Part shown: piece after piece, positions 34,745 to 44,032 of the stretch | Position numbering within the stretch: the stretch's first letter is position 1 | Layout: every line of letters begins with the position of its first letter | Assembly (NCBI GenBank): GCA_963696325.1 | Contig: CAVOJV010000040.1 | Location: 1-64,000 of the forward strand | Origin: CAVOJV01 sp963696325 | GTDB taxonomy: Bacteria > Pseudomonadota > Gammaproteobacteria > Competibacterales > Competibacteraceae | Direction: 5' to 3' | DNA: 64,000 nucleotides | Position numbers and translations under genes: made by a program | The notes under the pieces: generated by a model | Told to the model about the DNA's origin: nothing | The model's database searches: none | Seen by the model: the letters and a program-made list of their open reading frames with translations, nothing else

Positions 34745-35040
34745 CAAACCGAAACTACCCCGCCGATATTGAGGAATTAGGTGAATGCAGTCGAGAGCTT
34801 GCGGTGCGATAGTAACCGCCATACGAGTTCAAGGACGTTAAGGAACCCGGGAACACAGCCACACGGATTGGCTGATGGCACAGGATGTACCGCGCTAGGG
34901 AATCAGTGTTCGGATGCGTACGGACGAGGGATGTGGGTACGAGGGAAGCCAGCGATCATACCTCACCCGGCAGGGAACGCCAGGTGAGACACCCCCAGGC
35001 ATACGGCCTGTAGTTCTCCTCTGAGGTGGGTTGTCAGGGT
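34745..35040 (+). ncRNA. Candidate noncoding RNA of unknown class
   Basis: About 300 bases without a convincing gene, rich in short self-complementary blocks (for example ACCTCACCCGGCAGGGAACG with CAGGTGAG), run directly into a clean intrinsic terminator at 35046. I do not recognise 6S, tmRNA, RNase P or a known riboswitch. Confidence 0.3.
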
Positions 35041-35045
35041 TAATC

Positions 35046-35074
35046 AACCGGCTTTTATTCTGGCCGGTTTTTTT
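35046..35074 (+). terminator. Rho-independent terminator
   Basis: AACCGGC and GCCGGTT pair across a short loop and are followed by a run of T. It would end the transcript of the noncoding stretch upstream. Confidence 0.75.
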
Positions 35075-35182
35075 ATTGGGCTATTTTTGCCTATCCCCCG
35101 AAAGAGGCTGAGCTCGGCATCCTCGGGGCGGGGGGGTAACCATCGTCCCTACCTGTAATGGCCCGATAACATAACTCGCAGG

Positions 35183-35325
35183 AACCGAGAACATCCGTCG
35201 TTTCGGGACCAGATTAACTGAGAATATCCGGACACCAGGGACCCCATTCCGTGAGAATGAGACCCCCTTCGCTGAGAACAGACCGAGAACATCGGCCAGG
35301 AACCACCTCACTGAGAACGGGGTTG
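35183..35325. repeat. Transposon-end array of (C/T)GAGAA(C/T)-type repeats
   Basis: Six copies of a short word spaced by roughly 20-30 bases: AACCGAGAACATCCG, ACTGAGAATATCCGG, CGTGAGAATGAGACC, CGCTGAGAACAGACC, ACCGAGAACATCGGCC and CACTGAGAACGGGG. Such arrays are binding sites for multi-site transposases. They lie beside a resolvase and transposase pair. Closely similar words recur at 54710-55145. Confidence 0.6.
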
Positions 35326-35348
35326 CATCCGACATGGCTTGCCGCTGT

Positions 35349-35972
35349 TCAGGCCCGTTTTCCGTCCAAAAGCTTCTGTCCATCTTGACGCACGGAGCCA
35401 TCCGGCCCCACGTGGCGGTATAGGGTCTGCCGCGTTATCCCTAACTCTCGGCAGAGTTCGCCTACCTTGGTCCCAGGCTGGCCCATCGCGGCCATCGCCA
35501 GCCGCACTTTGGCAGCGGTCATCTTAAACGGGGCACCCCCCGCGCGGCCGCGCGCCCTGGCTGAGGCCAGGCCGGCCCGGGTACGCTCGGTGATTAGATC
35601 GCGCTCGAATTCTGCCAGGGCGGCAAAAATGCCGAAGATCAGCTTACCGGCTGGGGTGGTGGTGTCGATGGATGCGCCGTGCCCGGTGAGTACTTTGAAG
35701 CCGATACCGCGTTGCGTCAGATCATGAACGGTATTGATGAGATGGCGCAGATCGCGGCCGAGGCGATCCAGTTTCCAGACCACCAAGGTATCGCCCGGAC
35801 GTAACGCCTTGAGCATGGACATCAAGCCTGGTCGCGCATCATTCCGCCCCGAGGCGTGATCTTCGTAGAGGTGTGCCGGATCGACGCCAGCGGCGAGGAG
35901 TGCATCGCGCTGCAGGTCGGTGGTTTGCGAGCCGTCCGACTTTGATACCCGCATATACCCGATCAACATCAT
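35349..35972 (-). CDS. Serine recombinase (Tn3-type resolvase), element A
   Basis: The 207-residue protein begins MMLIGYMRVSKSDG with the catalytic Ser, then YEDHASGRNDARPGL, LVVWKLDRLGRDLRHLI and FERDLITERTRAGLASARAR, and a C-terminal HTH (GELCRELGITRQTLYRHV). It resolves cointegrates during transposition. I used the ATG at 35972; a longer frame to 36065 lacks support. The divergent transposase begins 158 bp away, so the intergenic segment may hold the resolution site. Confidence 0.88.
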   Translation of the reverse strand: MMLIGYMRVSKSDGSQTTDLQRDALLAAGVDPAHLYEDHASGRNDARPGLMSMLKALRPGDTLVVWKLDRLGRDLRHLINTVHDLTQRGIGFKVLTGHGASIDTTTPAGKLIFGIFAALAEFERDLITERTRAGLASARARGRAGGAPFKMTAAKVRLAMAAMGQPGTKVGELCRELGITRQTLYRHVGPDGSVRQDGQKLLDGKRA

Positions 35973-36130
35973 GTCACCTAAACGTACGATTATTTGACAG
36001 CCTTGCTTCGGTTCCGAAACATCCGGAAACGTGTCTTTTAACCCGTATTGTAACGTATGTTGCATGAACCCCTGCGTATTGTCATTATGTGACTACTGAG
36101 GATTCCCTCACGGTTCGGAAGGCGCTTTCC

Positions 36131-36874
36131 ATGCCCAAGAAACCCATTCCCGTCGAGATGCTGATCGACCTGAAGCGCCGCCTGGCCGCTTTCGCACCGC
36201 GCAGCCACGAACGGCGTCTCGTGATCGCGGAGGCCGCCCACGTGTTGGGTGTTTCCGAGCAGACGCTGCATCGGGCGCTGGCCCAGCGATCCGGACCGGA
36301 GGCCTTGCGCCGCGCCGATCGGGGCACCCCTCGGGTATTGGCGCAAGATCAGCTGGAACGGTTCTGCGAACTGATCGCCGCTATCAAGGTCCGCACCTCG
36401 AACAAGAAGGGACGCCATCTGTCGACTGCCGAATCGATCCGCTTGATCGAAACCTTTGGCATCGAGACCCCTGACGGGTTGATTCAGGCCCCGGCCGGAA
36501 CGCTGCACAAGACCACTGTCAACCGGTATCTGCGCCAATGGGGCTATGACCGCACCACCTTGAGCCGCCAACCGGCCGCCGTCCATTTCCAGGCCGAACA
36601 TAGCAACGATTGCTGGCAATTCGATCTCAGCCCGTCCGACCTCAAGCACCTCAAAAAGCCCGCATGGGTGCGTGACGACCAGAAGCCACCGACACTGATG
36701 CTGTTCAGTGTCGTCGACGATCGCAGCGGGGTGGCGTACCAGGAATACCATTGTGTCTACGGCGAAGACGTCGCATCAGCCCTGCACTTTTTATTCAATG
36801 CCATGCGCCCCAAGCATGACGAAGCTTTCCCGTTTCAGGGTATCCCCCTGATGATCTACCTGGAATATGTTCCA
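36131..36874 (+). pseudogene. Rve-type transposase of element A, truncated at a palindrome
   Basis: An N-terminal HTH region (VLGVSEQTLHRALAQRS) precedes LRRADRGTPRVLAQDQLERF and the start of an integrase-type catalytic domain (CWQFDLSPSDLKHLKKP, TLMLFSVVDDRSGVAYQEY). Sequence similarity to a transposase ends at YLEYVP, inside the palindrome at 36857-36892, so the second half of the catalytic domain is missing. The frame continues to 37300 only as antisense of the opposing gene. Confidence 0.8.
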
Positions 36875-36892
36875 CGGAACATATTCCAGGTA
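36857..36892. repeat. 36-bp palindrome joining two truncated transposases
   Basis: TACCTGGAATATGTTCC, two bases, then the exact complement. Both flanking transposase genes converge here and each encodes YLEYVP up to this point. The palindrome is therefore the fusion point of two related transposase genes in head-to-head orientation. Confidence 0.85.
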
Positions 36893-37619
36893 AAGGTGTT
36901 CCGGAATCCCCTGAAAGGGCGTTTCCGGCTTCTGCGACAGGGCATTGAACAGGAATTTGAGCGCCGATTCCGCATCCTCGCCGTAGACGCAGCGATATTC
37001 TTGGTAGGCGGCGCCGCTGCGGTCGTCCACCACGCTAAAAAGCATGAGCGTCGGCGACCCCTTGCCGGTCTCGATCCATTCCGGCGGCGGCACTTTTTTC
37101 AGGTCGGAGGGGCTCATGTCGAAATGCCAGAGTTCGTTCGAGTGATGGGCTTCGAAGCGCACCGCCGGCGGGGGTCGGGTCATGCGGGCGTGGTCGTATC
37201 CCCAGATCCTCAGCCAGCGGTTCACCGTGGTCGGGGCGAGCAGCCCCTTGGGTGCCTGAACGCGACCTTCCGGGGTATCGACGCCGTACTCTTCGAGTAA
37301 CTCGATAGCGCGTACCGTGGATAGCTTTCGCCCCTTGCCATTCTCGGTGCGCACCTTCAGCGCGGCGACGATCTCGCAGTAGCGCCCCAGGTCCCTACCG
37401 GGTAGCACCCGCGGCGCACCGCGATCGGCCCGCCGCAACCCTTTCGAGCGATGGAGATCGCGCAGTTGCCGATACACTGAGGAAACGCTGACCCCATAGA
37501 GTTCGGCGACCCGCGCCATTTCCTCGGCGCGGCCAGCGCTGCGGGCCGCCAAGGTAGCCAGCCTCGCGCGCAGCGCAATCAGGGCCTCCGAGGGGATCCG
37601 CGCGGCGCTACGGCCCATC
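36876..37619 (-). pseudogene. Rve-type transposase of element B, truncated at the palindrome
   Basis: A homologue of the element A transposase on the other strand: VAELYGVSVSSVYRQLRDLH, LRRADRGAPRVLPGRDLGRY, LWHFDMSPSDLKKVPPPEWI and TLMLFSVVDDRSGAAYQEYR, ending at YLEYVPWNIFQV in the palindrome. Its start (ATG at 37619) overlaps the end of the element B resolvase gene. The C-terminal half is missing. Confidence 0.8.
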
Positions 37620-38171
37620 AGAGAACTCTTCCACATAGGCGTAGAGCGTGGGCTTGGAAATGCCCATGAGATTACAGATCTCTTTGACGGTGTGCCGGCG
37701 CGAGCGGTACAGCGCCATGACGTGGCGGCGCTTCTCGCGATCCAGCCTTTTCCGGCGCCCGCCCAGTCGGCCGCGAGCGCGGGCCGCCTCGAGGCCGGCT
37801 TGCGTCCGTTCACGGACCAGATTTCGCTCGAATTCGGCCAGGGCGCCGAACAGGTGGAAGACGAGCCGGCCACCGCTGGAGTTGGTGTCGATCGCCTCGT
37901 GGAGGCTCTTCAGGCCGGCGCCGCGTTGCTCGAGGTCCTCGGCCCGCGTGATCAGGTCTTTCAGCGACCGGCCCAGCCGATCCAAGCGCCACACCACCAG
38001 GGGGTCGCCGGCGCGCAGATCTTCGAACGCGCGCTTCAGCCCGGGCCGTTCGGCCTTGGCGCCGCTGGCTTTGTCCCGATAGATGCGTTCGCAGCCCGCC
38101 GCCACCAAGGCGTCGTTCTGGAGGTCAAGATGTTGGTCATCCGTCGAGACCCGCGCGTAGCCAATGAGCAT
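37608..38171 (-). CDS. Serine recombinase (resolvase), element B
   Basis: The 187-residue protein has MLIGYARVSTDDQHLDLQND with the catalytic Ser, YRDKASGAKAERPGL, LVVWRLDRLGRSLKDLI, FERNLVRERTQAGLEAARAR and an HTH (EICNLMGISKPTLYAYVEEF). It overlaps the transposase gene downstream. An inverted repeat GTCAAGAAA/TTTCTTGAC at about 38179-38227, just upstream, may be its resolution site or operator. Confidence 0.9.
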   Translation of the reverse strand: MLIGYARVSTDDQHLDLQNDALVAAGCERIYRDKASGAKAERPGLKRAFEDLRAGDPLVVWRLDRLGRSLKDLITRAEDLEQRGAGLKSLHEAIDTNSSGGRLVFHLFGALAEFERNLVRERTQAGLEAARARGRLGGRRKRLDREKRRHVMALYRSRRHTVKEICNLMGISKPTLYAYVEEFSDGP

Positions 38172-38242
38172 CGTAGAATGTCAAGAAACCCGTGATACAC
38201 TTGAAAAATCATACGTTGATTTCTTGACCGAGTAAACTGCCC

Positions 38243-38407
38243 ATGATCAGCCAGCTTTTAGGAAACCACGGGAAGCTGGCCCGTGAGGGCAAGAAAACCT
38301 CCGTTTGGTTGCCCCCGACAAACACCCCGCGCCAGGTTCAGCTATTGGCAGATTCCTGCCCTTCATTGAATCTGGCGCGGCGAACCAGAAGGTTAGCGCC
38401 ACCGTAG
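38243..38407 (+). CDS. Small hypothetical protein
   Basis: A 54-residue frame beginning MISQLLGNHGKLAREGKKTS, divergent from the element B resolvase. Arg-rich C-terminus (LARRTRRLAPP). No domain recognised and no strong ribosome site; could be the start of a lost cargo gene. Confidence 0.3.
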   Translation: MISQLLGNHGKLAREGKKTSVWLPPTNTPRQVQLLADSCPSLNLARRTRRLAPP

Positions 38408-38471
38408 CGGCTGCTCGCTATCCTGTACATTCTGACAGCAGTGTCAGTCCACTACCGGTTCGACAAGAGCG

Positions 38472-38819
38472 ATGAAAGACACCCTCGAAATCAAATGGCC
38501 GTGGGAAATGATCTGGATCGAGTATGCGGACGAGTTCATTGCCCAGATCAAGAACGCCTTGCCGCCTGATCATGAGAGGCGGACGCATGAGATTTTCCCC
38601 GGAATCAAGTGGGAGCGACGTTCGATCTTCATCGTCAATGACGACACCACCGGGCAACGTATCCTCATGAACTTCGAGAAGACGGAACGCTGGAAAAAGA
38701 CGAAGTTCAAGGTTCCGACTATGAAGGTGTTCAAAGACAACGCGGAGAGTGTGGAGATGATCGAGCGTGATTATTTGGCGCAATGCGCCAAATACAACGA
38801 AGACGGAACCCTGAAATGA
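38472..38819 (+). CDS. Hypothetical protein, 115 residues
   Basis: Charged soluble protein with MKDTLEIKWPWEMIWIEYAD, LPPDHERRTHEIFPGIKWER and TGQRILMNFEKTERWKKTKF. The composition is normal and the frame is clean, so it is probably a real gene. I do not recognise the family. It lies between resolvase B and the repeat array at 39027 and may be transposon cargo. Confidence 0.5.
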   Translation: MKDTLEIKWPWEMIWIEYADEFIAQIKNALPPDHERRTHEIFPGIKWERRSIFIVNDDTTGQRILMNFEKTERWKKTKFKVPTMKVFKDNAESVEMIERDYLAQCAKYNEDGTLK

Positions 38820-39026
38820 GAGCCGAGCCAGCAGGTGCAGACGACGCGTTACCGCGCCTCTGACCTGCGCCGTCAAGCACATCGGACTCAACCAGCTGCT
38901 TTTAGGTCGATTCCGACCGTTCACGATTCAACCTCGACAGCAGTGATAGGAGAGTATCGGCAGGAATCCCGCCCTTCGATCCCGCATCTTCGGCCTTCGA
39001 AACGGAGGCCCGGTCATTCAATGGCG

Positions 39027-39182
39027 CGTAATGTGGTTTGAACCCGATGACTGCAGTCTAGAGTCAATTATTGTGGTTTTAATGACAAGTAATGTGGTTT
39101 CAGAGCCGCCGATAGAATCAAATAATCTGGTCGAGAAATCGCGATGATTGCGGTTCGAGCCACGGATGATTGCAGTTTGTTA
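39027..39182. repeat. Array of about seven ~21-bp degenerate repeats (transposon end)
   Basis: Words such as GTAATGTGGTTTGAACCC, ATTATTGTGGTTTTAATGAC, GTAATGTGGTTTCAGAGCC, GATGATTGCGGTTCGAGCC and GATGATTGCAGTTTGTTA recur every 20-21 bases, with one larger step (39087 to 39120). One helical turn pair of spacing fits side-by-side transposase binding. The group II intron begins exactly at the end of the last repeat. Confidence 0.6.
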
Positions 39183-39735
39183 GTGTGACACGAGGTCGCA
39201 TAGGTCAAGTGTCTGGATTGGTAAGGAACCGATGCCAGGCTGGGCCAGCATCCAAGGCCCATCTCTGTACTGGCGGGGCGCAGTGGGTAACTGCTGGGTC
39301 TCAAACAGCCAGTAAAAGCAAGAAGAAAGTAGGCAACCACCGCCGAAATCGATGCGAGGGGAAGTTGGAACGAGTTAAACGTCAGTGAAGCCTTGTCGGA
39401 AGCGTCGTTATGCAAGAGGGGACGAAAGTGGTTGACACGTCCTTGTTGGAGCAATGGTCAACAGGCGTTAGCGGTCCTGTTGAGAGGGTGCCCGGCTCCC
39501 GGCGTAGAGAGGCTAACTCGTCCAACGTATCTTGCCGATGCGGAACGTGGCAACCCCGATGTGGTCTGGGACCTTCCCAGTCACCCCCTTGTAAAAGGGG
39601 GTTAATTCCACAGCGGGCACAGGACTGAGTTTGTCAACTTGCATTGGCCCCACTTTGATAATCTGATTTGGCCCCACCACGTTGCTGTTCATGGAGGCTC
39701 TCTCCCCAGAGAGAGCCGGTTGTGGTGGTAGTCTT

Positions 39736-40506
39736 TTAGCCCTCCGGTGGTGCGGTTGACGGATGGCGACGCAGGGCCTCCTGAAGGCGGATGGACTGCA
39801 TGCCGGTTTCGATGAGGTGCGCCCGGTGGGTGAGTCGATCAATCACGGCCCGACAGAGGCGGGGATCCGGGAAGACCGCGGTCCACTCCCCGAAGGGCAG
39901 ATTAGTGGTCAACACCAAGGCCCGCCGTTCATGGCGCTCGCTGAGCACCTGAAACAGCAGTTCGGCATCGGCCTTGCTGAGCGGCAGGTAACCCAGTTCA
40001 TCGAGGACGAGTAAATCCAGCCGACGGTAGCGGCCCACGAGCCGCCCTAACTCGCGGGCATCCTTGGCTTCAACCAGTTCATTGACCAGTCGCCCGGCAC
40101 TGGCAAAGCGTACCGCCCGCCCCTGGTTGGCCGCCGCTACCCCCAGGGCGGTCGCCAAGTGTGTCTTGCCCGTACCCGGTTCCCCCATCAGGATCACGGT
40201 TTCAGCCCGGTCGATGTAGTCGCCCTCGGCCAACTGCCGGATCTGCACTTCCGGGAGCGCCGGGGCACGCCGGAAGTCGAAGCTGGCCAGGGTCTTGGGC
40301 AACGGGAACCCGGCTTCCTTGAGTCGCCGGGCCGCTCGATGGGCTGCCCGCTCGGCGACTTCCAGTTCCAGTACCTGCTGGAGGTAGGGCAGCGGTCCCT
40401 GCCCTTGCCGGTGGGCGGCTTCCGCTAAGCGTTCCGCCTCGCGGGCTACCGTGGGCAGCTTGAGGGTCTGACACAGGGCTTTAAGCCCTAGCGCTGGGGC
40501 CGCCAT
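39736..40506 (-). CDS. istB: IS21 helper ATPase IstB
   Basis: The 256-residue AAA+ ATPase, related to DnaC, has Walker A in VILMGEPGTGKTHLATALGV and Walker B in LDLLVLDELGYLPLSKADAE, followed by FQVLSERHERRALVLTTNLP. It guides target choice and works with IstA. Its start overlaps the end of istA by 26 bases. Confidence 0.95.
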   Translation of the reverse strand: MAAPALGLKALCQTLKLPTVAREAERLAEAAHRQGQGPLPYLQQVLELEVAERAAHRAARRLKEAGFPLPKTLASFDFRRAPALPEVQIRQLAEGDYIDRAETVILMGEPGTGKTHLATALGVAAANQGRAVRFASAGRLVNELVEAKDARELGRLVGRYRRLDLLVLDELGYLPLSKADAELLFQVLSERHERRALVLTTNLPFGEWTAVFPDPRLCRAVIDRLTHRAHLIETGMQSIRLQEALRRHPSTAPPEG

Positions 40507-42049
40507 GGGTCACCTCCACCGCTTGACTCGGCCGCAGGCCATCATAGAGGTGCAGACTCTCCGGACGGGTCTGACCGTAGCGGGCGAGGGCTCCCAATTC
40601 CCCAACCACCGCTGGCGGGGCGGGACAGGCTCCCTGCTGACGCACCAGGACCGCAATCGCCCCGGCGTCGCAGCAACCCAGGGCTACCGCCTGCGTGACG
40701 GCCTGATGCACTGCCGCCGAGTCGTTGTCGCGATGCAGCAGAAGCACCTGGAGCAGCTGCCGAGTCCCCTCGGTGTCCCCATAGCGCTGTTTCAACACCC
40801 CGAACAAGCGGTCATACCCGGGGGGCCACTGACCGGTCTCGCGGGCTTGGCGCAGGGCGCGGGCGTTCGCCAGGGCACCCGGCTTGACCTGCAACCGCTC
40901 CCAGTAGTGATCCAGCACCCAGTGCTCCCCAAACCGGCCTGGCAGTCGTTCATGGGTGGCCACGCTCCGCCCCTTGTGTAGCACCTCCCAGTGCTGGGCA
41001 TGCAGCTGTACCTCCACCGGCTGGCCTACCAACGCCACCGGCACCGAGTAGTGGTTGGTGCGGACGCGGACGCGGCTACTGCTGTCCACCCGACAGGTCA
41101 GCACCTCCGCCGTGGCAAACGGCGTCGCCGGTAATGGCCGCAACACCCCTTGCGCTTGCGTCCAGTCCATCGCGACCGAACGGTCCCGGCCCGTGATCTG
41201 CCTCCCCCCGTCGGCTTCGCAGGCCCGGTGGAGATAGCTATTTAACGCCGCCAAGTCCGCCATGACCGGGACCGGGACCAGGTGATTCCGCCGGAACCGG
41301 CCCACCGTCCCCTCCACCCCGCCTTTTTCATGGGCGCCGGCCAAGCCCGGTTGGCAGAAGTCGGCCGCAAACAAGTAATGGGAACGCAGGGCGATGAACC
41401 GGTCTGTCTCCTCCCGGCGCCGCCCGCGCAGCACCTTTTTCACCGCCAACCCCAGGTTGTCATACCGGAGCCGGGCAAAAACCCCGCCAAAGTCTGCGAA
41501 GGCCGCGACGTGCGCTTCCAGGAAGGCTGGCTGGGTCTGGCACCAACAGGCCCGATGAAACTCCCGGCCACTGAAGCAGGCGCGCATGACAAAAAACTGC
41601 ACGGTTCGCCGCCCCTCGGGGAAATCCACCGCCGCCTCATACCAATCCACCTGCGCCTCCTCACCCGGCCCATAGCTTTGCGGTACCAAGGCTTCTGCCG
41701 GCGGACCCAACCCGCGTCGTTGCTGGCTCACGTACCTCCGCACGGTCACTGCCGCTCCCGGGTAGCCGTGCTCCCGGACTAACCGCTGATAAACCCGGGT
41801 CCCGGTATGCCGCTGCTTGGGCGGCGCCTCCCGATCCGCGGCCAGCCAGCCATCAATGACCTGCCGCAAGGCCCGCGTTAACACCCAGGGTTCTCGCACC
41901 GGCGCCTTCCGCCGCGGAGGGAGTGCCGCTGCCAGCGCTTGCCGCACCGTCCGCCGATGCACTTGCCGCAGCCGAGCAAGGTGTCGGATGCCGTGGCCCC
42001 CGACGTAATAGTCGCGTCTGATCAGCTCAAATAGCTCCACTTTGGTCAC
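40481..42049 (-). CDS. istA: IS21 transposase IstA
   Basis: This 522-residue DDE transposase has an N-terminal HTH (GHGIRHLARLRQVHRRTVRQ) and an rve catalytic domain with EEAQVDWYEAAVDFPEGRR (first Asp), ARLRYDNLGLAVKKVL (second) and HEKGGVEGTVGRFRRNHLVP (Glu). Full length and intact. Confidence 0.95.
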   Translation of the reverse strand: MTKVELFELIRRDYYVGGHGIRHLARLRQVHRRTVRQALAAALPPRRKAPVREPWVLTRALRQVIDGWLAADREAPPKQRHTGTRVYQRLVREHGYPGAAVTVRRYVSQQRRGLGPPAEALVPQSYGPGEEAQVDWYEAAVDFPEGRRTVQFFVMRACFSGREFHRACWCQTQPAFLEAHVAAFADFGGVFARLRYDNLGLAVKKVLRGRRREETDRFIALRSHYLFAADFCQPGLAGAHEKGGVEGTVGRFRRNHLVPVPVMADLAALNSYLHRACEADGGRQITGRDRSVAMDWTQAQGVLRPLPATPFATAEVLTCRVDSSSRVRVRTNHYSVPVALVGQPVEVQLHAQHWEVLHKGRSVATHERLPGRFGEHWVLDHYWERLQVKPGALANARALRQARETGQWPPGYDRLFGVLKQRYGDTEGTRQLLQVLLLHRDNDSAAVHQAVTQAVALGCCDAGAIAVLVRQQGACPAPPAVVGELGALARYGQTRPESLHLYDGLRPSQAVEVTHGGPSARA

Positions 42050-42334
42050 CTCTCATACCCTCGCTGTTACTGTGACATCGAGCGCCACAGACTACGGCAA
42101 AGGGGGATGGGGGTGGGGCCAACTCTCGATATCAAAATCCCTTCAAGTGGGGCCAAATCAAGTTAGCAAACTCACAGGACGACTCAAGAAGCGAAGGCTG
42201 GCAGACCGAAAGGTCAGGGGAACCCATAACCCGCCAGATAGCGCCGATGGCGTAACCCGAAAGGGTGCTGACGTGAGTCCGGTGATTGACCCAAAGAACG
42301 CCGTACGGGTACTGAAATCCGGAGGAAAAGGTAG

Positions 42335-44032
42335 ATGCAGCCTGCTGCAAACGTAACTTCGGGTGCGATCCTGGACTGGCAAGCCATCGACTGGAAGCGG
42401 GTCTATCGGATCGTGAAGAACCTAAGACAGCGGATCTTTCGGGCGTCCAGAGAGGGCGATCTGAGGAAAGTCAGATCGCTCCAGCGACTGATGCTGAGGT
42501 GCCGGTCGAACGTCTTGGAGAGCGTTCGACGAGTCACCCAGGTGAACCAGGGAAAACACACGCCGGGAATCGACAAGATTCTGGTGAAAACGCCGGAAGC
42601 GCGAGGCGCGCTGTGCAGGAAACTCAGCCACCTTGAACTTCACAAGGTTCATCCGGTGCGAAGGGTTTATATACCCAAGAAGAAGGGAAGGCGGCCGCTG
42701 GGTATTCCCACTATTGAAGACCGTTGCGTCCAAGCCATGGTGAAAAACGCCCTGGAACCCTACTGGGAAGCACGATTCGAGGGCATCAGCTATGGCTTTC
42801 GCCCCGGTCGGGGATGCCACGATGCCATCGAGAAGATTTTTCGGCTCGCGCGGTCGAACACCACACGTCCATGGGTGGTAGACGCTGACATCAAAGGCGC
42901 ATTCGATCATATCGAGCACGCCGCTCTACTCAAGGCCATCGGCAACTTCCCCGCCCGGGGGTTGATCGTCCAATGGCTGAAAGCGGGATATGTGGAACAC
43001 GGCAACACCTACCCGACCGAAAGCGGCACGCCGCAGGGGGGTGTAATCAGCCCGGTATTGTTGAATGTAGCCCTGCACGGCATGGAACAGGCCCTGGGGA
43101 TTCGTTACACCGCCCGCGGTCAGGCACAGGGCCAATATGCTCTGGTGAGATACGCCGATGACCTGGTGGTGTTTTGCCCCACCCGCGAAGCAGCCGAGGA
43201 AGCGAAGGACAGACTGGCGGATTGGCTCAAGCCACGGGGACTCCGATTGTCGGAGGACAAGACCCGTCTGAGCCATCTCACGGAAGGATTTAACTTTCTC
43301 GGCTTTAACATCCGCCACTACGCCACCCCCAACAGCTCGCGCAGTGGCCACAAGCTGCTCATCAAACCGAGCCGAGACTCCGTCAACCAACTGAAACGGA
43401 GACTGAAAGGGATCTGGCGCCAACAGGTGGGAACCCCGACCGGATGGCTCATCAAGGAACTCAACCCGATCATTCGAGGTTGGAGCAACTACTTCCGAAC
43501 CGGCGTGGCCAAGGAAATCTTTGCCGACCTGGATAACTTCATGCATCAGCGGGCGAAACGATACGTGAAGCGCCGACATCCCACGCAAACGGGCTGGTGG
43601 CGAACAGCGAAATATTGGGGCCAAACCCAGGAACACCCGCAAGACCGATGGGTTTTCATGGATAAAGAAACCGGCGTAGCACTCCGAAAATTCGCCTGGA
43701 CGCGAATCGTGCGACATCGGATGGTACCCAAGACCCATTCCCCGGACGACCCTTCCCTAAAGGACTATTGGCAACAACGACGGACCCGTGGCGCCCCGGA
43801 AAAACGTCAACATCGACCGCTTTTCAGGTGGCAACACGGCCTCTGTCCCGTTTGCCATCAACCTTTGGAGAATGGTGAGGAGCTCCATGTCCATCATGAA
43901 GTTCCCAAGAACGGCGGGGGCACGGATGACCTCGCTAATCTGCGACTACTCCACTTGTATTGTCATCACCAACTCCACAGCACCCGCGCACCTCTGGAAG
44001 TACGTCAATTGCTTGAGCCGTGTACTCGGTGA
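42335..44032 (+). CDS. ltrA: Group II intron-encoded reverse transcriptase/maturase with HNH endonuclease
   Basis: The 565-residue protein has RT blocks with PLGIPTIEDRCVQAMVKNAL, GFRPGRGCHDAIEKI, VVDADIKGAFDHIEH, GTPQGGVISPVLLNVALHGM and the catalytic YADDLVVFCPT. The maturase (X) domain follows (LIKELNPIIRGWSNYFR), then a C-terminal HNH domain with CPVCHQPLENGEELHVHHEV and CHHQLH. All motifs are intact. Domain V of the intron begins right at the stop codon, a usual arrangement. Confidence 0.95.
   Translation: MQPAANVTSGAILDWQAIDWKRVYRIVKNLRQRIFRASREGDLRKVRSLQRLMLRCRSNVLESVRRVTQVNQGKHTPGIDKILVKTPEARGALCRKLSHLELHKVHPVRRVYIPKKKGRRPLGIPTIEDRCVQAMVKNALEPYWEARFEGISYGFRPGRGCHDAIEKIFRLARSNTTRPWVVDADIKGAFDHIEHAALLKAIGNFPARGLIVQWLKAGYVEHGNTYPTESGTPQGGVISPVLLNVALHGMEQALGIRYTARGQAQGQYALVRYADDLVVFCPTREAAEEAKDRLADWLKPRGLRLSEDKTRLSHLTEGFNFLGFNIRHYATPNSSRSGHKLLIKPSRDSVNQLKRRLKGIWRQQVGTPTGWLIKELNPIIRGWSNYFRTGVAKEIFADLDNFMHQRAKRYVKRRHPTQTGWWRTAKYWGQTQEHPQDRWVFMDKETGVALRKFAWTRIVRHRMVPKTHSPDDPSLKDYWQQRRTRGAPEKRQHRPLFRWQHGLCPVCHQPLENGEELHVHHEVPKNGGGTDDLANLRLLHLYCHHQLHSTRAPLEVRQLLEPCTR

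Larger units (their letters stand above)
39626..42174 (-). mobile_element. IS21-family element inside the intron (2549 bp)
   Basis: The ends are TGAGTTTGTCAACTTG and the complement of TGAGTTTGCTAACTTG, each followed by two copies of TTGGCCCCAC-type internal repeats. A 6-bp target duplication CAGGAC stands at 39620-39625 and 42175-42180. It contains istA and istB. Insertion is in the intron 5' structural domain, so intron splicing should be impaired. Confidence 0.92.

Noticed and set aside
36874..37300. A 403-residue transposase reading through the palindrome
   Set aside because: Beyond 36874 the frame is antisense to the opposing transposase and carries no transposase similarity.
42335..44032. 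Diversity-generating retroelement reverse transcriptase paired with the DUF1566 protein
   Set aside because: The RT has group II maturase and HNH domains and lies within intron domain IV; no template/variable repeat pair is seen at the DUF1566 gene 12 kb away.
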